Shown here in pieces: positions 22,836-30,464 of a DNA stretch of 64,000 bases. The DNA is taken from NCBI GenBank assembly GCA_944322545.1, contig CALUPF010000047.1, forward strand, positions 1 to 64,000, read 5' to 3'. The stretch comes from Candidatus Gastranaerophilales bacterium (GTDB taxonomy: Bacteria > Cyanobacteriota > Vampirovibrionia > Gastranaerophilales > Gastranaerophilaceae). Numbering within the stretch: position 1 is the stretch's first letter; the number at the start of each line of letters is the position of its first letter. Made by a program: the position numbers and the translations under genes. Under the pieces are notes generated by a model. It did no database searches. It saw only the letters and a program-made list of their open reading frames with translations, and had not been told where the DNA came from.

Positions 22836-23033
22836 GTGTCAAATATCAAAAAGATTTCTGTAGGACAAGATTCGTTAGTTAGTTATGTTGAAATTATTTT
22901 GAATAGTAACGGAAAATGGACATCTGAATATACTCTTGATGAAATCAAAACTTTATATGAGTCTGGTTCTGAAATCATTTTAGTTTTACAAAATGGTGTA
23001 ACAGTTCATTGTTCAGAAATTTATTTTCAGTAA
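22836..23033 (+). CDS. small tail-locus protein (GTG start)
   Basis: A 65-residue protein, MSNIKKISVGQDSLVSYVEI. GTG 22836 is chosen because GGAGG (22826-22830) is correctly spaced and the nearby ATG 22834 gives only a short frame. The N-terminus resembles that of the fibre at 22122 (ANIKQITIGGDTL), so it may be a fibre N-terminal module on its own. Confidence 0.6.
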   Translation: MSNIKKISVGQDSLVSYVEIILNSNGKWTSEYTLDEIKTLYESGSEIILVLQNGVTVHCSEIYFQ

Positions 23034-23047
23034 GAAAGCATAATTAA

Positions 23048-23437
23048 ATGAGTATATCAAATGCAAGAATAATCATAGATGGTCTTTCTAATCAGAATCT
23101 TAAAAGAGATGAATTTTTGCTGAATTCTGATGGAACATGGTCAAATGATGTTCAATATAATCTTGCAAATGAAGATGATTTAGCAGGTGTTGCTTTTTCA
23201 GGTTCTTATAATGATTTGACTAATAAACCGACAATCCCTACAGTTAGTAATGGTCAGTTGACTATTCAGAAGAATGGCGTCAATGTTGCCACCTTTACTG
23301 CTAACCAATCGAGTAATGCGACAGCGAATATTATTGTTCCGACTAAGACATCAGACCTTACGAATGATTCTGGATTTATAGATAAAGTGTCAACAATAAC
23401 GAATGCTCGTATCGACGAGATTATGAGAGTAGCATAA
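23048..23437 (+). CDS. tail fibre protein with SDLTNDSGF repeat
   Basis: 129 residues. It carries FSGSYNDLTNKPTIPTVSNG and TSDLTNDSGFIDK, the same repeat family as 22122, and ends in ARIDEIMRVA. A short fibre or adaptor; the stop is one base before the next ATG. Confidence 0.65.
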   Translation: MSISNARIIIDGLSNQNLKRDEFLLNSDGTWSNDVQYNLANEDDLAGVAFSGSYNDLTNKPTIPTVSNGQLTIQKNGVNVATFTANQSSNATANIIVPTKTSDLTNDSGFIDKVSTITNARIDEIMRVA

Positions 23438-23438
23438 T

Positions 23439-24029
23439 ATGGCATTTGAACCTTCATCTACATTTTATTGGGGACAATCAACAGTAACTATAGCACAAGG
23501 AGAGACTGTAACTGTAACATCAACTGCAACTGCAACTACAACAAGCATGATGTCGTATTCTGTTGGAAATACATCTATAGCTACAGCCACACCTAACTCA
23601 ACATGGACTTCATGGACTATACAAGGGGTATCACCTGGGGCAACGACGGTAACAATAGACGGAGCTGAAAATGCACCAAGCCCTCTAATAATTACTGTTA
23701 CTGCCGGTGATGACCAGAATTTTCTAAATGAGCGTGGGCTCACACACTTCTGGGAAAATATCGATAGTGTTAAACAAGATAAATTGACAGCTGGAGACCA
23801 CATTAACATCTCTAATAATACAATCAAGGCAGTTGATTATGTCCATTCTGATAATCCAGTTCCTACATCTCAAGTGACACAATCTGTAACGAATGACATG
23901 ATAGCTACTGGAACTATCACAGCAGATAAGTTTGCGACAGGAGAAGTTTTAAAACTTACATTGTCTACTTCTGATATTGGAGAAGGTTCACCTCTTGCTT
24001 CTAATACTCTCTATGGAGTATATAAATAA
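23439..24029 (+). CDS. Ig-like (BIG2-type) tail protein
   Basis: 196 residues. The N-terminal half is a Thr/Ser-rich Ig-like domain (TVTIAQGETVTVTSTATA ... SVGNTSIATATP ... VSPGATTVTI), the BIG2 pattern. The C-terminal half has the VTNDMIATGTITADKFATGE motif, related to the GAVTSDKIDW motif in 25507 and 26133. It overlaps the next start by one base. Confidence 0.65.
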   Translation: MAFEPSSTFYWGQSTVTIAQGETVTVTSTATATTTSMMSYSVGNTSIATATPNSTWTSWTIQGVSPGATTVTIDGAENAPSPLIITVTAGDDQNFLNERGLTHFWENIDSVKQDKLTAGDHINISNNTIKAVDYVHSDNPVPTSQVTQSVTNDMIATGTITADKFATGEVLKLTLSTSDIGEGSPLASNTLYGVYK

Positions 24030-25189
24030 TGGCGACTTTTGTATCAGGATTATACGTTGGAACATTCGGAAGTAGAACTCTAAATATCAATGTAAGTGGT
24101 AACATTTCTAGAAATGGAACTACTGTCACTCTGACAAGTATTAGTTGTTATCTCTACTCGACTAATGGTGGCACTTGGTGGGCTGCAGACCCTCGAACTT
24201 GGGGCCTAAGAGCTCCTGGTGGAGAAGCTGTATCTACTTCTGTCCCATATAGTCCTTCAGCAGGTTCAAGAACGTTTTCACTTCCTAACTTGTCATTTTA
24301 CCTAGATAATTTAGCTACATCTTGCACGATGTATGTTACAGGACCAGACGGAAACTTTGCCTTTACGCTTTGGGGGATTCCACAAGGTGCAATTGCTCCA
24401 TTAGGACTGAACGTTTCTATCTCATCAGTTGCTGACACTAGCGCTTCCTTTTCCGTATCACTCTCGTCTTATGGGACGCCAAGTGCAGCTAACGGACGTT
24501 ATATCGAAGCGGCTATTTTGGGCTCATCCATATACGGCAACCCATACCGCTACAATACTGCGAAAAACACTGCTAGCTCCACCATAACCGTGTCTAATAC
24601 TTCTAGCGCTGGGGCAACGGCCTTAACGATTGTTGGTAATACACAGTATCATTATGGCGCATATGCCAACAATACCTCTATGTCGATTTCTACAGTTAAA
24701 GGAACATTCATCACTCGTCCTGCTTATATTACTAGCATCACAGCTAATGATGTCGGACAGGGCGAAGTGTATTTCACTGTTAACCATGCCACAGAAGGTT
24801 CAGCCGAAGCCGTTACAACTGAGCTTTCTTATGACCAAGACGCCTGGCAGACCGTCTCTGACGAGTTCCATCTTACGCTGTCTGAACAAACAACTTTATA
24901 TGTTCGTCGAACGAACAGCTCTGGTTCAACTCCAGTCTTCTCAATATCTGTTACACCTAGCACTCGAGTAAAATTATATGGTTCAGTTAACAGTCAATCT
25001 AAAGAAATTCATAAGCTTTATGGGTCAGTTAATGGTCAGTCAGTTCGTATTCGTAAACTCTATGCCTCAGTGAATGGGCGAAGTAAGCTAATCTTTGTTG
25101 AGAATATCGACCCATGGTCTTCTCGTGGCTCTGGCACGGCTGGCGACCCATACGTCATATCGTCTGACTATGGAGATACAATTTTATAA
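24029..25189 (+). CDS. modular tail/adhesin-like protein with KLYGSVN repeats
   Basis: 386 residues. The N-terminal two thirds are Ser/Thr-rich beta domains of fibronectin/Ig type. Residues about 310-362 contain three tandem copies of a (K)LYGSVNGQSxxI unit, each about 15-16 residues. The last copy continues into SKLIFVENIDPW and a GDPYVISS tail. GC content rises through this gene, marking the start of a GC-rich block. Confidence 0.6.
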   Translation: MATFVSGLYVGTFGSRTLNINVSGNISRNGTTVTLTSISCYLYSTNGGTWWAADPRTWGLRAPGGEAVSTSVPYSPSAGSRTFSLPNLSFYLDNLATSCTMYVTGPDGNFAFTLWGIPQGAIAPLGLNVSISSVADTSASFSVSLSSYGTPSAANGRYIEAAILGSSIYGNPYRYNTAKNTASSTITVSNTSSAGATALTIVGNTQYHYGAYANNTSMSISTVKGTFITRPAYITSITANDVGQGEVYFTVNHATEGSAEAVTTELSYDQDAWQTVSDEFHLTLSEQTTLYVRRTNSSGSTPVFSISVTPSTRVKLYGSVNSQSKEIHKLYGSVNGQSVRIRKLYASVNGRSKLIFVENIDPWSSRGSGTAGDPYVISSDYGDTIL

Positions 25190-25204
25190 TGAGAAAGGAT
25201 AAGA

Positions 25205-25492
25205 ATGGCAGGTGATGTAAGAGTAGGAGATATTTATGTTTTTAGAGTGAGTGCGTTATCTGGTGGTCTAAAAATCGCTGCCGCAACTTCAGAGACAGTA
25301 TATTACAAAATAGTTCTCCCGAGCACTTTAGGCGGGAACGGTGATAGAGTGGATATCGATATAAGCTCTTCTTGTATGGAGAGCGGAAACTCGTTGAGTA
25401 TTTCCGGCAGATGTGACGTTCCCAATGCAAATGCAGTTACGTTCGCGTATGATAATACGTCGGTTAGAATTGTCGAATGGTCTATAGGATAA
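25205..25492 (+). CDS. small tail-locus protein
   Basis: A 95-residue beta-rich protein (MAGDVRVGDIYVFRVSALSG) with a GAAAGGA ribosome site. No family is recognised. It lies inside the GC-rich part of the fibre locus and is likely a tail accessory or adaptor protein. Confidence 0.55.
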   Translation: MAGDVRVGDIYVFRVSALSGGLKIAAATSETVYYKIVLPSTLGGNGDRVDIDISSSCMESGNSLSISGRCDVPNANAVTFAYDNTSVRIVEWSIG

Positions 25493-25506
25493 AATAAAAG
25501 ATAGAT

Positions 25507-26097
25507 ATGGCTACATACATTAAGACACTAAAAGAAGACAATGGGGATATTACCTATCCTCAAACCAAGGCAGGAGCCGTCCTATTAAACAACGGCTCTG
25601 ACCTTGAGACTGAACTTTCTCAGTATGTAACAGCGGAGGACATCGCGTCCACCTCCGCCATTACCCCACCTGTTCAGACTAATATGATTGCAGACGGAGC
25701 GGTGACGTCTGATAAGATAGATTGGACGACATTGAGTGGCGACGAATGGCCACTCATCAACACAACCACGAGCAATAAAAATATCAACAACCAGACGGAT
25801 TACGTTCAGTACTCGTTCACCGTCCCAGCAAGTGGTCGTTACTTCGTATCGTTCACTCAGCAACTCGGTAGCAACGCCGCAAGCGGGTATGGGTTGACTC
25901 TCAAAATTAAGCTCGACGGCGCGGTCATCGGCCAATCTGGCGCAGCAATCACTGGCAACGCCGCTTATATGTATGCAACCGTCTCTTGCGTGGTCTCAGC
26001 GAATGCCCAGCAAGTTATCACTTGCGCATCGACTGGTGGTAGCACAAACTCTGCCACCACAACGAACGGTCGAGTATCGCTTGCAAGGATTGCTTAA
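25507..26097 (+). CDS. tail fibre/adaptor protein, paralog of 26133
   Basis: 196 residues. The N-terminus (YIKTLKEDNGDITYPQTKAG) looks like a phage-attachment domain. IADGAVTSDKIDWTT follows at about residues 62-76, then a jelly-roll-like C-terminal domain (SFTVPASGRYFVSFTQQ) similar to TNF/C1q-like fibre heads. GC content and codon use are well above the genome average. Confidence 0.65.
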   Translation: MATYIKTLKEDNGDITYPQTKAGAVLLNNGSDLETELSQYVTAEDIASTSAITPPVQTNMIADGAVTSDKIDWTTLSGDEWPLINTTTSNKNINNQTDYVQYSFTVPASGRYFVSFTQQLGSNAASGYGLTLKIKLDGAVIGQSGAAITGNAAYMYATVSCVVSANAQQVITCASTGGSTNSATTTNGRVSLARIA

Positions 26098-26132
26098 ACC
26101 TCAGTAGAAATATAAGGAGTTTTATTATAGAT

Positions 26133-26675
26133 ATGGCAAAAGCAGTTACATTAAAGGATAACAATGACGAAGAGGTGTATCCAGTAACGGACCTCTCACT
26201 TGTGAATGGGAATATCCCGACCGGAAGAATCGCAGACAATGCAATCACTACGCCTAAGATAGCTGATGGTGCGGTTACTTCAGATAAGATAGATTGGACG
26301 ACAATGACGTGCGGGATAGTCTCTAACCCAGCTTCTAGCACCATCCCGGCGAATGGAAGAACTAGAATTGCACAAATAACCTTGCCTAAGGGCAAATATG
26401 CCCTGATAGCGACAGCCAGTTACTGGGCATCAACTAACGCTAGGCGTAATTTGTATATCTCATTCGAGAGCACAACTGGTGGAACTGTAACCTCTATGCT
26501 TAACGGGTTATATGGCACTACGGCCAGTGGAGATACTCTTGAAGCCACAAACACGGCATTAGTAAATATAACTGCTAATCAGGCGACCGTGAGCGTTTAT
26601 GCGAATTCGGCCGATTTTTCTGGGACATTCTCCCAATGGGGTGCGCCGTCCGTCCTATATTTCAGAGTAGGATAA
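26133..26675 (+). CDS. tail fibre/adaptor protein, paralog of 25507
   Basis: 180 residues. The same plan as 25507: a short N-terminal module (AVTLKDNNDEEVYPVTDLSL), IADGAVTSDKIDWTT, and a C-terminal beta domain (RIAQITLPKGKYALIATASY). The shared central motif with different heads suggests module exchange. GC-rich like its neighbour. Confidence 0.65.
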   Translation: MAKAVTLKDNNDEEVYPVTDLSLVNGNIPTGRIADNAITTPKIADGAVTSDKIDWTTMTCGIVSNPASSTIPANGRTRIAQITLPKGKYALIATASYWASTNARRNLYISFESTTGGTVTSMLNGLYGTTASGDTLEATNTALVNITANQATVSVYANSADFSGTFSQWGAPSVLYFRVG

Positions 26676-26680
26676 TATGG

Positions 26681-26935
26681 TATAATTAAAGTGCCAGTCC
26701 AGGCAGAATAATTGTGTGTGATTTGCAGGTGCAGTCATCACCGGCATAATCAACAGAAAACCGCCGATGAAGCCCATCGCCCCAGATACTGGGAGAGGTA
26801 AAGGGACAGCAGTTTTTTGTTACCATTTCCGTGGCTTGACGAAAATGGTCGTTATATGTTGGTGACATCTATGTCACTAACATAGTCACTATCTCTATCA
26901 CTGTGATACAGTTATCATAATTATTTAGAAGTATT
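26681..26935 (+). ncRNA. structured intergenic region, candidate RNA
   Basis: TGG-TATAAT (26681-26686) predicts a start near 26693. Downstream stems: TGCC/GGCA (26692 with 26702), CGATG/CATCG (26765 with 26775), CCCAG/CTGGG (26781 with 26789), GGTAA/TTACC (26797 with 26820), CCATTT/AAATGG (26823 with 26843), and a dyad GTGACAT-ct-ATGTCAC (26862-26877). No gene fits. It could be a structured RNA or, for the dyad, an operator. No clear terminator is seen. Confidence 0.4.
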
Positions 26936-26973
26936 AGAAGATTAAGATTCTTATGTTATAATATTTATTAATT

Positions 26974-27360
26974 ATGAGTGGTAAAATTAAAGAGAAAATC
27001 TTTTCTCTTAAAAATATTCCTAAGATTGTGAAAGATATTGCTGCGGTTATTACAGCAATTGGTGTGATTACTGGAGCACTTATTACATGTTCATCTTTTA
27101 TTAGCTCTAAAATTACAGAGTCTGTAGATAAAAAATTAGATAATATTTCTGAAAAGCTAGACAGCATTGAATTAGATTCAACTAGGACACAACTTCTTAC
27201 TTTGTTGAGAAACTATCCTGACAATAAAAGCGAAATTTTAAAAGTAGCTTATCATTATTTTAAAGACCTTGATGGTGACTGGTATATGTCAGAACTCTTT
27301 GATGAATGGGCAAAAGAAAGAAACATTGATGTTTCTCACATAATGACTATCGAAAAATAG
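26974..27360 (+). CDS. membrane-anchored lysis-locus protein (holin-like)
   Basis: 128 residues. One membrane helix (about 20-40, DIAAVITAIGVITGALITC) precedes a coiled-coil region and a C-terminal domain with NYPDNKSEILKVAYHYFKDL and GDWYMSELFDEW, a pattern seen in small proteins next to lysins in Gram-positive phages. TGT-TATAAT (26957-26962) lies 11 bp before the ATG. Location before the endolysin suggests a lysis role. Confidence 0.6.
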   Translation: MSGKIKEKIFSLKNIPKIVKDIAAVITAIGVITGALITCSSFISSKITESVDKKLDNISEKLDSIELDSTRTQLLTLLRNYPDNKSEILKVAYHYFKDLDGDWYMSELFDEWAKERNIDVSHIMTIEK

Positions 27361-27411
27361 TCTCTTTTTTTATCTGTGGTATATTTTAAATAACAAATAA
27401 TGGAGACATAT

Positions 27412-28758
27412 ATGAACGAAATTTTGATGTGTGTAGCTTCATCTGGTATTTTCTTTGGTGCTATGGCATTACGAGGCATTTTCGGATATCTCAAAAATAA
27501 AAAAATCTCTCTAGATGATGTAAAGTTTGATTGGAAGAAATTTCTTACTGGTTCTATAAAACCTGTTCTTTTGACATTATCAATTGGTGCACTAGCAGCA
27601 CTTATTATTGCTTTTCTAACATTAGTTGATTCTTCTGGAATTGAAGTTCAAGGATTAGAACAGATTTCAGTTCATAATCTTCTTTTAGGTCTATTTATCG
27701 CTGATATTGGTTCAATTGGATATGCATTAAAAGAAGGACTTATTGCTTTTGGACTTTCAGAAAAACAAATTCTTCAAATTAGAGAAACTGCATCAAATGG
27801 AGAAACAGGACTTTCAATTGGAATTGATTCTGAAGGAAATATCATTGCATCTCCAGAAACAGTAACACCAAAATCAGATAAAGAATTATTGAAAGAAGAC
27901 GGTGTTGATGTTGATGATGGTGAAGAAGTAAAAGTTGACGAAGAACCAGGCAAAGGTGCTGCATGGGTTAATACTTATCCAGAACCATATCGTTCTCGCC
28001 CAAAAGATAGTTTAATTGACCCATCAACTTGTTATTCAAGAGAATGCGTTTCATATTGTGCTTGGAAAATTTGTGAAGTAACAGGTTCTTGGCCAAAAAG
28101 AACTGGTGATATGAATGCAAAAAGCTGGGTCTACAGATTGCCAAGCTGGGGTTATAATAAAGTAAGTGCTCCTCAAAATGGCGGTTGTTATGTTGGTGTT
28201 CTTACATCAGGAAAATACGGACATGTTGTCTGGTTTGAAGGTGGAAACACAATCTCAGAATATAACTACAACTCTGCAGGAAATTATACTGTAAGAAATA
28301 TTAATCTTGGACAATATCAATGGTTCCAAGTAAAAGCTGCTCCAGCACCATCTCCAACGCCTACTCCAACAAGCTTCAAAGTTGGTGACAATGTTACTCT
28401 CATTAATTGTGTTGATTATTACGGAAACAAACTTGCAAAAACTAGAGATTATTACACAATTTCAGAAATTAGAGGAAATCGTGCAGTTCTAAAATCTGGC
28501 AACGTTGTATATGCTGCAGTAAACACTTCTAATCTTAAAATTTATAACGGTTCTTCAAAACCGAATAATTCGCCAAAAATTGGAGATAGAGTCCTTACAT
28601 CTGCAACAAAAGACAGAAGTGGTGTGAATCTTAATTTAAAAATTATTAACGATGGTCAATCTGTGTGGAATTCTACAGATGGAAAAGGTTATGCAATTCT
28701 CGTTAAAGGAAAAACTATAAGATGTGCAGTTCCTGCTTCAAGTTTGAGGAAAGCGTAA
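27412..28758 (+). CDS. holin-like/CHAP endolysin fusion with SH3-like repeats
   Basis: 448 residues. Three membrane helices are predicted at the N-terminus (about residues 4-24, 48-70, 88-108), then a linker, then a CHAP amidase/endopeptidase domain: the catalytic Cys in CYSRECVSYC (about 212) and His in GKYGHVVWFEGG (about 271). Two C-terminal wall-binding-like repeats follow (VGDNVTL..., IGDRVLT...). ATG 27412 is preferred over 27400 because GGAGA is correctly spaced. A lysin carrying its own membrane domain is unusual. Confidence 0.8.
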   Translation: MNEILMCVASSGIFFGAMALRGIFGYLKNKKISLDDVKFDWKKFLTGSIKPVLLTLSIGALAALIIAFLTLVDSSGIEVQGLEQISVHNLLLGLFIADIGSIGYALKEGLIAFGLSEKQILQIRETASNGETGLSIGIDSEGNIIASPETVTPKSDKELLKEDGVDVDDGEEVKVDEEPGKGAAWVNTYPEPYRSRPKDSLIDPSTCYSRECVSYCAWKICEVTGSWPKRTGDMNAKSWVYRLPSWGYNKVSAPQNGGCYVGVLTSGKYGHVVWFEGGNTISEYNYNSAGNYTVRNINLGQYQWFQVKAAPAPSPTPTPTSFKVGDNVTLINCVDYYGNKLAKTRDYYTISEIRGNRAVLKSGNVVYAAVNTSNLKIYNGSSKPNNSPKIGDRVLTSATKDRSGVNLNLKIINDGQSVWNSTDGKGYAILVKGKTIRCAVPASSLRKA

Positions 28759-28791
28759 ATGATGAGTATGTATCTTACATAATGTTTTAAA

Positions 28792-28818
28792 AGAAGAGGG
28801 AGAATTCCCTCTCTTTTT
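28792..28818 (+). terminator. terminator after the lysin
   Basis: AGAGGGA/TCCCTCT stem with AATT-centred loop, then CTTTTT. Confidence 0.85.
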
Positions 28819-28912
28819 AATCTAAGTGAATAATTATTTGTTCATTTAGATTAGGAAGAAATTCCTAGCACATTATAAGTTCGTTTGCTCAAACAGATTG
28901 GGAGGTGATGTT

Positions 28913-29275
28913 ATGAGCAAGAAAAGAAAACGTAGAAGAATCTGCACTTACTCAAACTCGACAAATAAGCATCATCTTTTATTTCAAGGCAGGCACTGGA
29001 AATCTGGATATGCTAAGATGTTGAGAGACAATTTTATTTTTGAGATTCCTATTTGCATTCATCAGAATCTTCATAATCATATTTTATTTGATGTTCCAGT
29101 TCCGAATGGACAAGAATTGTCTAGAATGTGGAAAGATTTTGACAGAGAAAAACCAGAATTCTGCGATATCATTTCTGGAATTAAGTGGTTAATTTCTCAC
29201 TCTGAAGATGAAAGATTCTGTGATGCAATGAAAAAACAGTTAGATTTCTTCTACAACGAACTCTACGGGCAGTAA
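28913..29275 (+). CDS. hypothetical phage protein with His-rich core
   Basis: A 120-residue protein with a basic start (SKKRKRRRIC) and then NKHHLLFQGRHWKSGYAKML and ICIHQNLHNHILFD, a His-rich conserved-looking core that recalls HNH-like phage proteins, though I cannot assign it. ATG 28913 has a near-perfect ribosome site (GGGAGGTGATG). Confidence 0.65.
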   Translation: MSKKRKRRRICTYSNSTNKHHLLFQGRHWKSGYAKMLRDNFIFEIPICIHQNLHNHILFDVPVPNGQELSRMWKDFDREKPEFCDIISGIKWLISHSEDERFCDAMKKQLDFFYNELYGQ

Positions 29276-29294
29276 TTTACTGCCCATTTTTATA
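29267..29294 (+). terminator. terminator overlapping the end of 28913-29275
   Basis: GGGCAGT/ACTGCCC with a short loop, then ATTTTTAT; the first arm is the 3' end of the gene. Confidence 0.8.
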
Positions 29295-29302
29295 AAAAAG
29301 TA

Positions 29303-29331
29303 TTTACTTTTTGTGAGATATATAATAATAT
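29303..29331 (+). promoter_or_regulatory. early-type promoter of a four-gene cassette
   Basis: TTTACT (29303-29308), 17 bp, TAATAT (29326-29331), with leader GCAAAGGAGC before ATG 29363, as at 12761. Confidence 0.8.
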
Positions 29332-29362
29332 TTAAATATAAACTAATAGCAAAGGAGCTATC

Positions 29363-29563
29363 ATGAAAAATAGATTTCTAGTAATAGTAAAAGATAAGAA
29401 AAGTCATGAAGAAGTAGGAACTTTTAAAACTTACAAACAAGCATGTAATAAAGTTCAAGAACTTATGAATCGAAAAGAATCAATTCTTTCTGCAGATTTA
29501 AATAAAAATTATAAAAATCACTTTATAAACTTATCTTGGGAAGTTATAGATTTAGGAGCATAA
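29363..29563 (+). CDS. small hypothetical protein (early-type cassette)
   Basis: A 66-residue mixed alpha/beta protein (MKNRFLVIVKDKKSHEEVGT). The pattern suggests a small ferredoxin-like fold, which is unproven. Its stop overlaps the next start. First of four genes between the lysin and the tape measure. Confidence 0.7.
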   Translation: MKNRFLVIVKDKKSHEEVGTFKTYKQACNKVQELMNRKESILSADLNKNYKNHFINLSWEVIDLGA

Positions 29564-29736
29564 TGATGAAAAAGATTAAATACTATACTTTAGAAAATAC
29601 AGATGGACACATTTATTGTGGAGCTAGCACTCTTAAAATAGCAAAGAAAATTTGTTCAGAATTCTCAAATGAAGGAATTTGTTATGAACGAATTGTTGGA
29701 AAAACTACTAAAAAATTTAAATTTATGTGGATTTAA
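29563..29736 (+). CDS. small hypothetical protein
   Basis: A 57-residue protein (MMKKIKYYTLENTDGHIYCG). ATG 29563 overlaps the upstream stop and has TTAGGAGC before it. Its N-terminal half resembles that of 29363, so the two could be paralogs. Function unknown. Confidence 0.68.
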   Translation: MMKKIKYYTLENTDGHIYCGASTLKIAKKICSEFSNEGICYERIVGKTTKKFKFMWI

Positions 29737-29738
29737 TT

Positions 29739-30041
29739 ATGTCAGAATACGATGAATCAAAATCATTAACTGAAAACGCAATGAAAGGAGTTGACATTAC
29801 AGAATATTCAATATCAAAACAAGAAAGAGAAGCTCTTGAACATATTAAAAGGAATATTCAAGATGAAACAGTCTCTTTAGAAGAAATCATCTATCTTCAA
29901 AGTCATTTAGAAGAAATTTTTATCTTAAAAGATTTAGAACTTGCTCAATTTGCTGGATTAGATGAACAAGGTTTTCAAAAATATGATAACTATTATGATT
30001 ATTGTTTAGCAGAAGAAAAAGGAGAATTTGAAAATGAGTAA
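29739..30041 (+). CDS. acidic hypothetical protein
   Basis: A 100-residue acidic helical protein (MSEYDESKSLTENAMKGVDI). ATG 29739, two bases after the upstream stop, is preferred over an in-frame ATG at 29727. No family is recognised. Confidence 0.68.
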   Translation: MSEYDESKSLTENAMKGVDITEYSISKQEREALEHIKRNIQDETVSLEEIIYLQSHLEEIFILKDLELAQFAGLDEQGFQKYDNYYDYCLAEEKGEFENE

Positions 30042-30348
30042 TGATAATACAGAAATGACAGAACTTGAAGAAGAAGTTCATCGAATGGTTGAAATAGCAG
30101 AAAAATTATATGAAAAAGAGATTGATGGTTGTTCATATAAATATGCAACAATCGTTAATAAAATGAAAGATTGGATTGGCAATAATTCACCATTAGCTGA
30201 TTACTTAGAAGAATATTTTGAAGAGAAATATCGCAATGTATATCAAGAAATTGATAACAGTAATCTATGTTTTAATTATGCAGTTGTAATTGAATTGCTT
30301 GATATTTCAGAATTAGATGATGCTATTCGTGATATTATAGATGAATAA
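30034..30348 (+). CDS. acidic hypothetical protein
   Basis: A 104-residue acidic protein (MSNDNTEMTELEEEVHRMVE) with AAAGGAGA before ATG 30034, overlapping the upstream stop. Last gene of the cassette; a TTCACCAGA terminator follows. Confidence 0.7.
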   Translation: MSNDNTEMTELEEEVHRMVEIAEKLYEKEIDGCSYKYATIVNKMKDWIGNNSPLADYLEEYFEEKYRNVYQEIDNSNLCFNYAVVIELLDISELDDAIRDIIDE

Positions 30349-30367
30349 ATAAAATATCTTCTCTGGA

Positions 30368-30397
30368 TTCACCAGATAACTTCTGGTGAATTTTTAT
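30368..30397 (+). terminator. terminator, TTCACCAGA family
   Basis: Stem TTCACCAGA/TCTGGTGAA (30368-30376 with 30382-30390), loop TAACT, then TTTTTATT. Confidence 0.9.
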
Positions 30398-30404
30398 TGA
30401 TTAA

Positions 30405-30430
30405 GTTATATTTTATATGGTTGGTATAAT
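30405..30430 (+). promoter_or_regulatory. late-type promoter of the tape measure operon
   Basis: GTTAT (30405-30409), 10 bp, GTTGG, TATAAT (30425-30430). GTTA is in the same register as in the capsid and tail tube promoters. Confidence 0.55.
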
Positions 30431-30437
30431 TTAATCA

Positions 30438-30464
30438 ATGAAAAATAAAACCGGAGAGTTTTAG
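30438..30464 (+). CDS. 8-residue leader peptide before the tape measure
   Basis: The frame MKNKTGEF starts 7 bp after the -10 hexamer, so its ATG would be at or near the mRNA 5' end. Its TAG stop (30462-30464) shares its last base with the tape measure GTG start. It encodes the CGGAGAG ribosome site of that gene. This suggests translational coupling; expression is unproven. Confidence 0.35.
   Translation: MKNKTGEF

Noticed and set aside
22122..23437. CRISPR-like or other DNA repeat array in the tail-fibre genes
   Set aside because: The repeats are protein repeats (SDLTNDSGF type) with diverged DNA and irregular spacing, and no cas genes are present.
25507..26935. Diversity-generating retroelement
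   Set aside because: The fibre paralogs and the structured block suggested a template/variable pair, but there is no reverse transcriptase in the window and no adenine-specific variation between the paralogs.
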